NCBI GenBank assembly: GCA_017427945.1 | Contig: JAFRRT010000027.1 | Span: 59,357 to 123,356, forward strand | Direction of reading: 5' to 3' | Length of the DNA: 64,000 nucleotides | DNA from: Muribaculaceae bacterium | GTDB lineage: Bacteria; Bacteroidota; Bacteroidia; Bacteroidales; Muribaculaceae | Shown here: positions 31,220 through 39,695 of the stretch, in pieces | Layout: each line of letters starts with the position of its first letter | Numbering within the stretch: the stretch's first letter is position 1 | The notes under the pieces: model-generated | Told to the model about the DNA's origin: nothing | Databases searched by the model: none | What the model saw: only the letters and a program-made list of their open reading frames with translations | Program-made: the position numbers and the translations under genes

Positions 31220-33793
31220 TTAGCCACAACGTGAGGTTCCGCAGTTGGTGCAGATGAGGCAGCCTTCCTGGTAAACCAGTGTATTCTGGCCACAGTTCGG
31301 GCACTTCTCGGCTGCAGCTTCGCCGTTGTTGATGTAGCGCTTGAGTGCACGCTCAACACCCATCTTCCATGTGTTGATGGACTGGCTGTCCAACTCCAGG
31401 CTGCTCACCAGCTTGAGGACTTGCGGGATGGGCATACCATAGCGCAGCACACCTGAAATGAGCTTCGCATAGTTCCAGAACTCGGGGTTGAACTTCTCGC
31501 TCAGGCCCTCGATGGTGGTCTTGAAGCCGCGCTTGTTGATGAACTGGAAGTCATAGCGCTTCACGCCATTCTCACCCACGGCCTTGATGATCTTGCCCTT
31601 GGTTACCGACTTGGGGCAGAAAATGCCCTCATCATCGTCGGCAATACCAGTGAAGATTTCATAGGGACGTCCGTCAATCAAGCCGATAAAGGCAATCCAT
31701 TTCTCCTTCTTGTTCTGGAAACGAACAACATCGGCCTCAAGTTCAACGGGGCGTTTAAGGATGTTCTCGACCTCGGCGATATAGTGGCCGCCTTGTTCAT
31801 CGCTCTTTCCTTGTTCTTTCTCTTTCTCCTTCTTCTTGTCGTTGTCACTCAAGGCCACCAGGACGCCGGTGCGGGAGCCGTCACGATAGACGGTACAGCC
31901 CTTGCAACCGCTGCGCCATGCCTCGACATAAAGACGGCCCACCATTTCCTCGCTAATGTCATTGGGTAGGTTGATGGTCACGCTGATGCTGTGGTCCACC
32001 CACTTTTGCACCTCGCCCTGCATCCTTACCTTGTTGACCCAGTCAACATCGTTGGCCGTGGCCTTATAGTAAGGCGACTTCTCGACGATGGCGTTGAGTT
32101 CCTCCTGGGTATAATCGCGACGCACTGGGATGTCGTTGGCCTGCATCCAGGTCACCAGCTTGTGGTGATAGACGATGAATTCCTCGAACGAATCGCCGTT
32201 CTCGTCAACGAGGTCAACATGGACATCCTTGTCGCTGGGATTCACCTTACGGCGACGCTTGTACACAGGCATGAAGACAGGCTCGATGCCCGAGGTGGTC
32301 TGCGTCAGCAGGCTGGTGGTACCAGTGGGAGCGATGGTCAGGCAAGCAATGTTGCGACGACCATGCTTCTTCATTTCATCATAGAGTTTCGGATCGGCTT
32401 CGCGAATGCGGTTAATGTAGGGATTGTTCTCCTCGCGCATGGCATCATAGATTTCAAAGGCGCCACGCTCCTTTGCCATCTGTACCGACGAGCCATAAGC
32501 AGCCAGTGCCAGAGCCTTGTGTACGCTTACCGAGAACTCGGTAGCCTCGGGGGTGCCGTAACGCAGGCCCATAGCAGCAATCATGTCGCCCTCGCCCGTG
32601 GTGCCGACACCTGTGCGACGGCCCTTGAGCGTCTTGGTGCGGATCTTGTTCCACAGGTTGGTCTCGGTGGTCTTGACCTCACTTGTCTCGGGGTCAGATT
32701 TGATCTTCTCGAGAATCTTATCGATTTTCTCCATCTCCAGGTCGATGATGTCATCCATCATGCGCTGTGCGCAAGCCACGTGCTCGGCAAACAGGTCATA
32801 GTCAAAGCTAGCCTCGGGCGTGAACGGATTCTTAACATAACTGTAGAGGTTGATGGCGATGAGGCGGCAGCTGTCATAGGGGCACAAAGGGATTTCGCCG
32901 CAGGGGTTCGTCGAGATGGTCTTGAAGCCCAGGTCGGCATAGCAGTCGGGCACCGACTCGCGGGTGATGGTATCCCAGAAGAGGATTCCCGGCTCGGCAC
33001 TGCGCCATGCGTTGTGGACAATCTTGGCCCATAATCTGGCGGCGTCAGTCTCTTTTTCATAGACGGGCTTGTCACTGTCTACAGGATACTGCTGGTGGTA
33101 GGGCTTACCCTCGACAGCAGCCTTCATGAAGTCATCGTCGATGCGCACCGACACGTTGGCGCCGGTAACCTTACCCTCCTCCATCTTGGCGTCGATAAAC
33201 GACTCGGCATCGGGGTGCTTGATGCTCACGGTGAGCATGAGGGCGCCACGGCGTCCGTCCTGAGCAACCTCACGCGTGCTGTTGCTGTAGCGCACCATGA
33301 AGGGCACCAAGCCGGTCGAAGTCAGGGCACTGTTCTTCACAGGCGAGCCTTTGGGACGGATGTGTGACAGGTCATGACCCACGCCACCACGGCGTTTCAT
33401 GAGCTGCACCTGCTCCTCGTCAATTTTGAGGATGCCGCCATAACTGTCGGGTTCGCCATCGAGGCCAACGACAAAGCAATTGCTTAATGAGCCCACCTGG
33501 AAATTGTTGCCGATACCTGCCATGGGGCTGCCTTGAGGCACGATGTAGCGGAAGTGGCTCATGAGTTCAAACAAACGGTCTTCGCTCAGGGGGTTGGGAT
33601 ACTTGTTCTCAATGCGCGCAATCTCGCGGGCGATGCGGCGGTGCATGTCATCGGGTGTCAATTCAAAAAGATTGCCGTAAGAGTCTTTCAAGGCATACTT
33701 CGTCGCCCATACCCTGGCGGCAAGTTCATCGCCGTCAAAGTACTTCAGCGAGGCCTCGTATGCCTGCTGGTAATTGTAGGTTTTTCCTTCCAT
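31220..33793 (-). CDS. nrdJ: Adenosylcobalamin-dependent (class II) ribonucleotide reductase
   Basis: 857 residues, full length. Class II motifs include SPMAGIGNNFQVGSLSNCFV, MKRRGGVGHDLSHIRPKGS, the finger-loop region NPCGEIPLCPYDSCRLIAIN and IAPTGTTSLLTQTTSGIEPV. The C-terminus is a zinc ribbon (KCPNCGQNT, CLICTNCG). It makes deoxyribonucleotides using coenzyme B12, in any oxygen condition. It stands alone with a consensus promoter and without a recognisable cobalamin riboswitch. Confidence 0.96.
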   Translation of the reverse strand: MEGKTYNYQQAYEASLKYFDGDELAARVWATKYALKDSYGNLFELTPDDMHRRIAREIARIENKYPNPLSEDRLFELMSHFRYIVPQGSPMAGIGNNFQVGSLSNCFVVGLDGEPDSYGGILKIDEEQVQLMKRRGGVGHDLSHIRPKGSPVKNSALTSTGLVPFMVRYSNSTREVAQDGRRGALMLTVSIKHPDAESFIDAKMEEGKVTGANVSVRIDDDFMKAAVEGKPYHQQYPVDSDKPVYEKETDAARLWAKIVHNAWRSAEPGILFWDTITRESVPDCYADLGFKTISTNPCGEIPLCPYDSCRLIAINLYSYVKNPFTPEASFDYDLFAEHVACAQRMMDDIIDLEMEKIDKILEKIKSDPETSEVKTTETNLWNKIRTKTLKGRRTGVGTTGEGDMIAAMGLRYGTPEATEFSVSVHKALALAAYGSSVQMAKERGAFEIYDAMREENNPYINRIREADPKLYDEMKKHGRRNIACLTIAPTGTTSLLTQTTSGIEPVFMPVYKRRRKVNPSDKDVHVDLVDENGDSFEEFIVYHHKLVTWMQANDIPVRRDYTQEELNAIVEKSPYYKATANDVDWVNKVRMQGEVQKWVDHSISVTINLPNDISEEMVGRLYVEAWRSGCKGCTVYRDGSRTGVLVALSDNDKKKEKEKEQGKSDEQGGHYIAEVENILKRPVELEADVVRFQNKKEKWIAFIGLIDGRPYEIFTGIADDDEGIFCPKSVTKGKIIKAVGENGVKRYDFQFINKRGFKTTIEGLSEKFNPEFWNYAKLISGVLRYGMPIPQVLKLVSSLELDSQSINTWKMGVERALKRYINNGEAAAEKCPNCGQNTLVYQEGCLICTNCGTSRCG

Positions 33794-33866
33794 TGCTATC
33801 TGTTATTTATTGTTGGTTTTTATGGATTAACATAGCGAAGATTTTGACTATAGAGCAAAATCCTCG

Positions 33867-33897
33867 CAAAGGTAATAAGATTATTTTGAATAACAAA
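33867..33897 (-). promoter_or_regulatory. Promoter of nrdJ
   Basis: On the minus strand: TTTG (33894-33897), exactly 19 nt, TACCTTTG (33867-33874). The 5' leader is about 70 nt. Confidence 0.85.
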
Positions 33898-34042
33898 ATT
33901 TATCAAGAAAAATCTAAAGTTTTTCGAAAAATTTTTTAATTACTTGATTTTCAGGTATTTAATTTTCCAATACAATAAAAAAGTTTTCCAAAACGACAAC
34001 CAACAAAATACCGAATGTGTTATAAACAAACAACTTGCACAC

Positions 34043-34076
34043 AAAAAAAGGCACTCCCAAACGGGAATGCCTTTTT
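34043..34076 (-). terminator. Terminator after the OmpA lipoprotein gene
   Basis: AAAAAGGCACTCCC pairs with GGGAATGCCTTTTT, with one mismatch. Confidence 0.85.
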
Positions 34077-34100
34077 GTTAAATCTTACCGAAAACGGTGA

Positions 34101-34790
34101 TTACTCGAGCGTGCCGTTCTGAGCAGCCTTGATCATCTCCTCGTTGGCGGTGATGTAAATCTCCACGCGACGGTTCTGAGCACGACCGGCATCAGTGTCA
34201 TTGCTGGCAACGGGATAGTCATAGGCCAGACCCTGGCTCGTCATGCGGGCAACGGGAACACCGGCATTGGTCAGGTAATTCTTCACCTCGTTGGCACGAG
34301 CGGTCGAAACCCTCTCGTTAACCTCGTGGGTACCCTTGTTGTCGGTGTGACCATAAATCTGCACATCGGTCTGCGGGTTGTTCAACAGCGAGGTAGCGAA
34401 CTTGTCGAGCGAAGCCTTAGCATCGGCGCTCAGCTGTGAGCTGTTGAAGCCGAAGAGGATACCATTGTCGAAGGTCACCTTGATGCCCTCCAGGCCGTTC
34501 ACGTCGGTGCAGGTATCAACCTGAGCACCAGCGATCTGGGCGAGCTCGCGAGCCTGCTTGTCCATCTTCTTGCCAATGAGCGTACCGGCAACACCGCCAG
34601 CTACAGCACCGATGGCACCACCGATGGCAGCACCCTTGCCCTTACCAATGAGGGCACCGATGCCAGCACCGATTGCTGCACCGCCGCCACCGCCGAGCAG
34701 ACCGCCCTTAGTGGCATTGTTCATCGAACCACAGCCCGAGATACCGAGCATCAACATAGCACTCAATAATACACATAAAGCTTTCTTCAT
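34101..34790 (-). CDS. OmpA-family lipoprotein with glycine zipper
   Basis: 229 residues. The lipobox is GISGC (Cys20). Residues about 28-75 are a glycine-zipper membrane segment (GGGGGAAIGAGIGALIG, GGAIGAVAGGVAGTLIG). The C-terminal half is an OmpA-like peptidoglycan-binding domain (FGFNSSQLSADAK, IYGHTDNKGTHEVNERVSTA, GRAQNRRVEIYI). It should tether the outer membrane to the cell wall. The gene is monocistronic with its own -7 box and terminator. Confidence 0.94.
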   Translation of the reverse strand: MKKALCVLLSAMLMLGISGCGSMNNATKGGLLGGGGGAAIGAGIGALIGKGKGAAIGGAIGAVAGGVAGTLIGKKMDKQARELAQIAGAQVDTCTDVNGLEGIKVTFDNGILFGFNSSQLSADAKASLDKFATSLLNNPQTDVQIYGHTDNKGTHEVNERVSTARANEVKNYLTNAGVPVARMTSQGLAYDYPVASNDTDAGRAQNRRVEIYITANEEMIKAAQNGTLE

Positions 34791-34842
34791 AATCTTATTA
34801 AAGTATTAAGTAAATAATGTGAATTTCTATCTCTTCAACCTG

Positions 34843-34850
34843 CAAATATA
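34843..34850 (-). promoter_or_regulatory. -7 box for the OmpA lipoprotein
   Basis: TATATTTG on the minus strand, 52 nt before the ATG. Confidence 0.6.
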
Positions 34851-34991
34851 GTAAAATTTCAAAAATCCCACATTTTTTGAAAGAAAAATTAAGAAAAATG
34901 CCATAAAAAACACATAATAATATATATGATAAACAAATTTAAACTTTAATAAATACTGTCTTCGAGTCAATATCCTTTTGAAATGAATTAT

Positions 34992-34999
34992 TACCTTTG
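34992..34999 (+). promoter_or_regulatory. -7 box for 5-formyl-THF cyclo-ligase
   Basis: TACCTTTG, 26 nt before the ATG at 35026. No TTTG at the ideal spacing. Confidence 0.6.
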
Positions 35000-35025
35000 C
35001 AGGCAAAGTAATACAAAGTACAGTC

Positions 35026-35598
35026 ATGACAAAGAAGGAATTAAGAAAACAGATGAAGCAGTTGAAGGAAGCAATGCTCCCCGACGTCAAGGAAGTGGAA
35101 GCCGACATCGTGTTCTACACCATCGCCAGGATGCCCGTGTGGAAACAGGCACAGCACATCCTGTGCTACTGGTCGCTGCCCGACGAATTACCCACTCACG
35201 ATATGGTGAACCGGTGGCTGAAAGCCGGCAAAAGCATTTATCTGCCGCGCGTCAAAGGCGACAACCTGGAGATTGTCCCCTATCATGGTGCCGAAAGCCT
35301 TGATGACAACAACAAGTTCCATATCGGGGAACCTGTGGGCGATGCCGTGGACCCGTCATGCCTGGAGCTCATCATCGTGCCCGCCGTTGCACTCGACGCG
35401 CAACGCAACCGTTTGGGGCGCGGCAAGGGCTTTTATGACCGTCTGCTGAGCACTACCCATTGCCCGACCATCGGCGTGTCGTGTGACTTCCAACTGGTGA
35501 ACGAGGTTCCCGTCGAGGAACATGACCGTCCCCTTGACTGCGTGGTGACCAGTGATGCGGTCATTGCAGACGACGAGAAAAAAGCGCTGTTTACCTGA
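35026..35598 (+). CDS. fau: 5-formyltetrahydrofolate cyclo-ligase
   Basis: 190 residues. Family features are the N-terminal KKELRKQMKQLKEAM helix, ILCYWSLPDELPTHDMVN, YLPRV, IIVPAVALDAQRNRLGRGKGFYDRLL (in pieces: PAVALDAQ, RLGRGKGFYDRLL) and a final DCVVTSDAVI. It converts 5-formyl-THF to 5,10-methenyl-THF with ATP. In proteobacteria this gene sits beside zapA and 6S RNA; here it is 32 kb from zapA. Confidence 0.95.
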   Translation: MTKKELRKQMKQLKEAMLPDVKEVEADIVFYTIARMPVWKQAQHILCYWSLPDELPTHDMVNRWLKAGKSIYLPRVKGDNLEIVPYHGAESLDDNNKFHIGEPVGDAVDPSCLELIIVPAVALDAQRNRLGRGKGFYDRLLSTTHCPTIGVSCDFQLVNEVPVEEHDRPLDCVVTSDAVIADDEKKALFT

Positions 35599-35604
35599 TG
35601 CAAA

Positions 35605-35703
35605 GTTCCCCTCTAAGGGGGGCTTGATGTTTTAAGGTGCGTTGTCAATAGTATATCATACTCCTCCGCCCTAACGGGCACCTCCCCTATCTTAGGGGAG
35701 GAG
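35605..35703. repeat. Palindromic CCCCT/AGGGG intergenic repeat
   Basis: Between the cyclo-ligase and the M16 protease. CCTCCCCTA (35681-35689) pairs with TAGGGGAGG (35693-35701), and GCCC/GGGC forms a small stem at 35668-35679. A shorter CCCCTCTAAGGGG stem lies near 35613. It resembles the dispersed palindromes common between genes in Bacteroidales genomes. Confidence 0.6.
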
Positions 35704-35738
35704 TTGGGTATCCGCAATTCACGATATTTTTAACCCAC

Positions 35739-38534
35739 ATGCTGATGAAAAGAATAATTCTGTTAACTGCCATAGCAGTGCTGTCATTGACGGCAATGGC
35801 GAAGGAAAAGGAGTTGCCGGTGGACCCCGAGTTGCGCATCGGGGTGCTTGACAATGGCATGACTTATTACATCCGCCACAACGAGCAGCCCAAAGGCCGC
35901 GCCGACATGTGGCTGGTGCAGGGCACCGGCTCGCTGGTCGAGGAAGATGACGAACGCGGCATGGCACACTTCATCGAGCACATCGCCTTTCAGGGTACCC
36001 GCAACTTCCCCCGCATCAACATGGTGGACATCCTGCAGAAAAACGGCGTTTCCTATGGCCGCGATATCAACGCCTCGACAAGTTTTGATGACACACGTTT
36101 CCAGATTTCCAACGTTCCCACCGAGCGTATCGACTTGCTTGATACCGTACTACTGATGCTGCGCGACCTGTCTTGCGAACTCAATTTCGACGCCCGCGCC
36201 ATCGAAGAAGAGCGCGGTGTCATCCAGGAGGAATGGCGCATGCATGCCGATCAATTGCAGCGCATGTATGAGAGCACCTTGCCCATACTGCTGTCAGGTA
36301 GCCGCTATGCCTACCGCATTCCCATCGGCGACATGACGGTGGTGCGGAACCTCAAGCGCGAACAACTGATGTCGTTCTATCACCGCTGGTATTGCCCGCA
36401 ACGTCAGGCCGTGGTCATCGTGGGAGACTTTGACGCCGATCGAATGGAGTGCATGGTCAAGCAGGTGATGGGCACCATTCCCAAGCGCGACAACCCGGCC
36501 CCTAACGCCTCATTGGGTGCCGTGCCTGACCACAACGGCGTGACATATGCCCTGCATACCGACCCTGAAGCAGATGCGACGATGACCTATCTGATGTTTG
36601 AACACCAGCCCATCCCCGCCAATCAACGCAACACCGCCGTATATCTCAAGCACAATATCATCTCAGCCCTTGTTCAGCAAATGCTTAACGGACGCCTTGA
36701 CGAGATGACACGCACTGCCAACCCACCCATAGACTACGCATCGGTGTATGACCGCAATTTCCTTGTGACCCACACGCGTGACGCCCTCTGCCTGGCTGTG
36801 TTGACCAAGGAGGGGCGTTCACTCGAGGCACTCGACTCGCTTATCACCCAAGCGGCGCGCGCCTCGCAACACGGTTTCACCGCAGGCGAGATGGAACGCG
36901 CCCGCCGTAATTTGTTGGCCGAATTCAACGACTATCTCGCCGAAGTCGCCAGCCACGAGAACAGTGAATATGTCAAAGAATACATCGATCACTACATGAA
37001 CGGAGGCTACATCCCCGGCGTGGTGGCCGAATCCAAAATGCTTATTGAAGGATTAAACGAGATTACCCTTGACGAAGTCAACGACTACCTGCGGCAGATT
37101 ATCGGCAAGGACAATGTGAGCGTGCTGATTTCAGGACCACAATCGATGGGAGGCGTCAGTCGCTACCCCACCTCACGCGATGTGATTGCCCACTTCATCC
37201 GCATCATCAACACCCCTCAGTCACCCTACGTTGACCTGATGGCAGACGACAAATTGTTGTCTCATGAGCCAAAGCCCGGGAGCATCATTAATGAGACCTA
37301 TGAGCCCGAGACAGGCATCACCACGATGACGCTGCACAACGGAGCTACCGTAAGGCTGAAACCCACAAAGTTCAAGAACAACGAAGTGCTGTTCAACGCC
37401 TTCAGCCTGGGCGGAGAATGGGCTTTCGGGGACACCGCCGACGTGAACGTCCGCCTTATGGACCAAGTTGTCGAGGAGTGCGCCTTTGGCGGCCACACCC
37501 ATAACCAGCTTTATCGCGTGCTGAACGGGCGGCAACTGGGGCTCGTGTTCACACTCAATGACGCCAATGAGCAATTGAGCGGTGGTTGCCAAAGTGCCGA
37601 TTTAGAGACGTTGCTGCAGTTGTGTTACCTCTATTTCACCGACGTGAGCCTTGACCAAGAGGCTTTCCAGGCACTGAAGACGCGCATCCGTTCGCAGCTG
37701 TCCCAGTCCGCCTATAACCCCAAGACGATTTACAGCGACTCCATCGGCAGTACCATCTTTTGCGGCAACCCCATGTACCGCAGCATCAAGCCCGAGGAGG
37801 TTGACCTGTTGGACGGCGAGCGTGTGCTTCAGCTCTATCGCCAACGCATCGCCAATGCCGGCGACTACAATTTCTCGATTGTCGGCGCTTTTGATATTGA
37901 CGAAGTGAGACCGCTCATCTGCCGTTACCTGGCCTCGCTGTCCGACAACGGAGTGCGCGAGGGCCTGGCAGGTTACCGCCCCGCGATGGCTACCGGTCTG
38001 AAAGACAACTTCTTTGAGGTCCCCATGCACAATCCCAAGACCTCGGTTTTTGTCAGCATCATGGGCGACAAGCGCTACAGCTATGATGACGAGTTCATGA
38101 TGGATCTGGTAGGCGAATCGGTAGGCACCGCTCTGCTCACCTACCTGAGGCACGAGAAACACGGTACCTATGACGTGGCGACCGACGGCACTCACTCCAT
38201 TTATAACGACCGCTGGATGATTAACTATGAGTTCGAAACCAGCACAGCCGACCGCGACAGCATGCTGATGCATGCCGAGTATGCCGTCAACGCCATCTTC
38301 TACAGCGGCGTCAGCGAGGACCTGTTCTCCAAGATGAAAGAGCGAGTGGCCCGCCAGCACGAAAGTGCCATGCAGACCAACTCTTACTGGCTGCGCGCCT
38401 TACAGCAGCGAGCCCTTGGTATCGATATCATCGCAGGCTTTGAGCGCATCTACCCTACCTTGACGCAGGATGTCCTCAACAACTACATCGAGGCTTTGAT
38501 GCCGCACACGCGCCTGCGCATCGTCATGAATTAG
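35739..38534 (+). CDS. M16-family zinc protease (PqqL-like)
   Basis: 931 residues with a signal peptide (MLMKRIILLTAIAVLSLTAMA). The inverted zinc motif HFIEH is at about residues 76-80, followed by the distal Glu in AIEEERGVIQEEW. There are four M16 domains in two halves, the second non-catalytic. It is a periplasmic or surface clamshell protease for peptides. Its stop overlaps the stop of the convergent SUMF1-fold gene by a few bases (38531-38534), leaving no room for a terminator between them. Confidence 0.93.
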   Translation: MLMKRIILLTAIAVLSLTAMAKEKELPVDPELRIGVLDNGMTYYIRHNEQPKGRADMWLVQGTGSLVEEDDERGMAHFIEHIAFQGTRNFPRINMVDILQKNGVSYGRDINASTSFDDTRFQISNVPTERIDLLDTVLLMLRDLSCELNFDARAIEEERGVIQEEWRMHADQLQRMYESTLPILLSGSRYAYRIPIGDMTVVRNLKREQLMSFYHRWYCPQRQAVVIVGDFDADRMECMVKQVMGTIPKRDNPAPNASLGAVPDHNGVTYALHTDPEADATMTYLMFEHQPIPANQRNTAVYLKHNIISALVQQMLNGRLDEMTRTANPPIDYASVYDRNFLVTHTRDALCLAVLTKEGRSLEALDSLITQAARASQHGFTAGEMERARRNLLAEFNDYLAEVASHENSEYVKEYIDHYMNGGYIPGVVAESKMLIEGLNEITLDEVNDYLRQIIGKDNVSVLISGPQSMGGVSRYPTSRDVIAHFIRIINTPQSPYVDLMADDKLLSHEPKPGSIINETYEPETGITTMTLHNGATVRLKPTKFKNNEVLFNAFSLGGEWAFGDTADVNVRLMDQVVEECAFGGHTHNQLYRVLNGRQLGLVFTLNDANEQLSGGCQSADLETLLQLCYLYFTDVSLDQEAFQALKTRIRSQLSQSAYNPKTIYSDSIGSTIFCGNPMYRSIKPEEVDLLDGERVLQLYRQRIANAGDYNFSIVGAFDIDEVRPLICRYLASLSDNGVREGLAGYRPAMATGLKDNFFEVPMHNPKTSVFVSIMGDKRYSYDDEFMMDLVGESVGTALLTYLRHEKHGTYDVATDGTHSIYNDRWMINYEFETSTADRDSMLMHAEYAVNAIFYSGVSEDLFSKMKERVARQHESAMQTNSYWLRALQQRALGIDIIAGFERIYPTLTQDVLNNYIEALMPHTRLRIVMN

Positions 38535-39442
38535 ATAGTGAGAGCGAGACGCAAACCCAAGATGAGGTTGCCGGCATCGGGCATGCTGACGCCGCGATAG
38601 CTCACGCGGGAATACTTGGGAGTGCCACCTACTGAGCCGCCGCGTGTCACGCGATAAGGAATTGAGCCCTCGGTGCACATGGGATCAGTCTGTGCTTCTT
38701 CAGGATATGGTCCATACCAATCCTCAACCCACTCATACACGTTACCACTCATGTCATACAAGCCCAACTCGTTGGGAGCTTTAGTTGCTACCGATTGGGG
38801 TATCGAGCTGGAGTTGGAATTATACCAAGCCACTTCATCAAGATTATTGCTGCCGGCATATTTGTAACCCTGGCTCATGACACCGCCACGAGCTGCAAAT
38901 TCCCACTCGGCCTCGGTAGGCAAGCGGAAAGTCTTTCCCGTCAATTCGTTTAGACGGCTGATGAATGCCTGGCAATCGATCCAGCTTACCTGCTCAACAG
39001 GACGCTGATAATTGACACCATAACCGCTCGTCGGGCCATAGTAACTGGGATTGCTGCCCATGACTGCCACCCATAATGCCTGTGTGACCTCGGTCTCACC
39101 GATGCAGAAGTTTTTGGTCAATGTCACTTGGTGCACCGGTAACTCCGAACTGCCCACATCAGCGCCCTGCTCTTCGGTGCCACCCATCATGAATGTGCCA
39201 CACTTCACACCCACCATTTTGAATGTTACACCATTCACAGTAAAAGTCTGGTCAACGGGGTCTTCAGGAACGACGGGCTCATCGGGCCATTCTCCTGAAA
39301 GCAGGTAATCAATCAGGGCAGTCACGTCTCCAATGCTTACATTGCCGTCCTGATTCACATCGCCGCGCTGATACTGCGCACCCGCGCTGAATGAAATCAT
39401 CGTCATCAAGATGAAAAACAAAAGTAAGGATAACTTTCTCAT
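38531..39442 (-). CDS. SUMF1/FGE-fold secreted protein with dockerin-like repeat
   Basis: 303 residues. A signal peptide (ending SFSAGA) is followed by a dockerin type I half-repeat (GDVNQDGNVSIGDVTALIDY). A proline/acidic linker then leads to an FGE-type domain: GTFMMGGTEEQG, IGETEVTQALWVAVMGSNPS, FRLPTEAEWEFAARGG and LGLYDMSGNVYEWVEDW. The catalytic region reads RGGSVGGTPKYSR, with both FGE Cys missing, so enzymatic FGE activity is excluded. Likely a secreted or surface-attached structural or binding protein. Convergent overlap with the M16 protease gene. Confidence 0.88.
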   Translation of the reverse strand: MRKLSLLLFFILMTMISFSAGAQYQRGDVNQDGNVSIGDVTALIDYLLSGEWPDEPVVPEDPVDQTFTVNGVTFKMVGVKCGTFMMGGTEEQGADVGSSELPVHQVTLTKNFCIGETEVTQALWVAVMGSNPSYYGPTSGYGVNYQRPVEQVSWIDCQAFISRLNELTGKTFRLPTEAEWEFAARGGVMSQGYKYAGSNNLDEVAWYNSNSSSIPQSVATKAPNELGLYDMSGNVYEWVEDWYGPYPEEAQTDPMCTEGSIPYRVTRGGSVGGTPKYSRVSYRGVSMPDAGNLILGLRLALTI

Positions 39443-39485
39443 AATTCTTTAGTGTTAGGTGGTTAATAAATTGGGTTAAGTTACG

Positions 39486-39493
39486 CAAATATA
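39486..39493 (-). promoter_or_regulatory. -7 box for the SUMF1/dockerin protein
   Basis: TATATTTG on the minus strand, 43 nt before the ATG. The rest of 39443-39695 shows no gene. Confidence 0.6.
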
Positions 39494-39695
39494 GCAATTT
39501 TATGACACCATCATGCATTGATGTCACAAAAAAGCATCATAGGCGCTAAAAAAACTATTAAGAACGATAGAAAGGGCCTGATTGATGATCAGCGTCAAAA
39601 TGGATGAAAAGCAACTGGCAGCAAGGAATCAAAAGGACTTGCGGTGCCTTTTATTGTTAGCAGAATAAAACGGATTGATACTTTCGGCAATAACG

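Larger units (their letters stand above)
33794..34100. other. Intergenic region between nrdJ and the OmpA lipoprotein
   Basis: 307 nt, AT-rich. It holds the nrdJ promoter (33867-33897) and the terminator of the OmpA gene (34043-34076). Nothing else is recognised. Confidence 0.7.
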
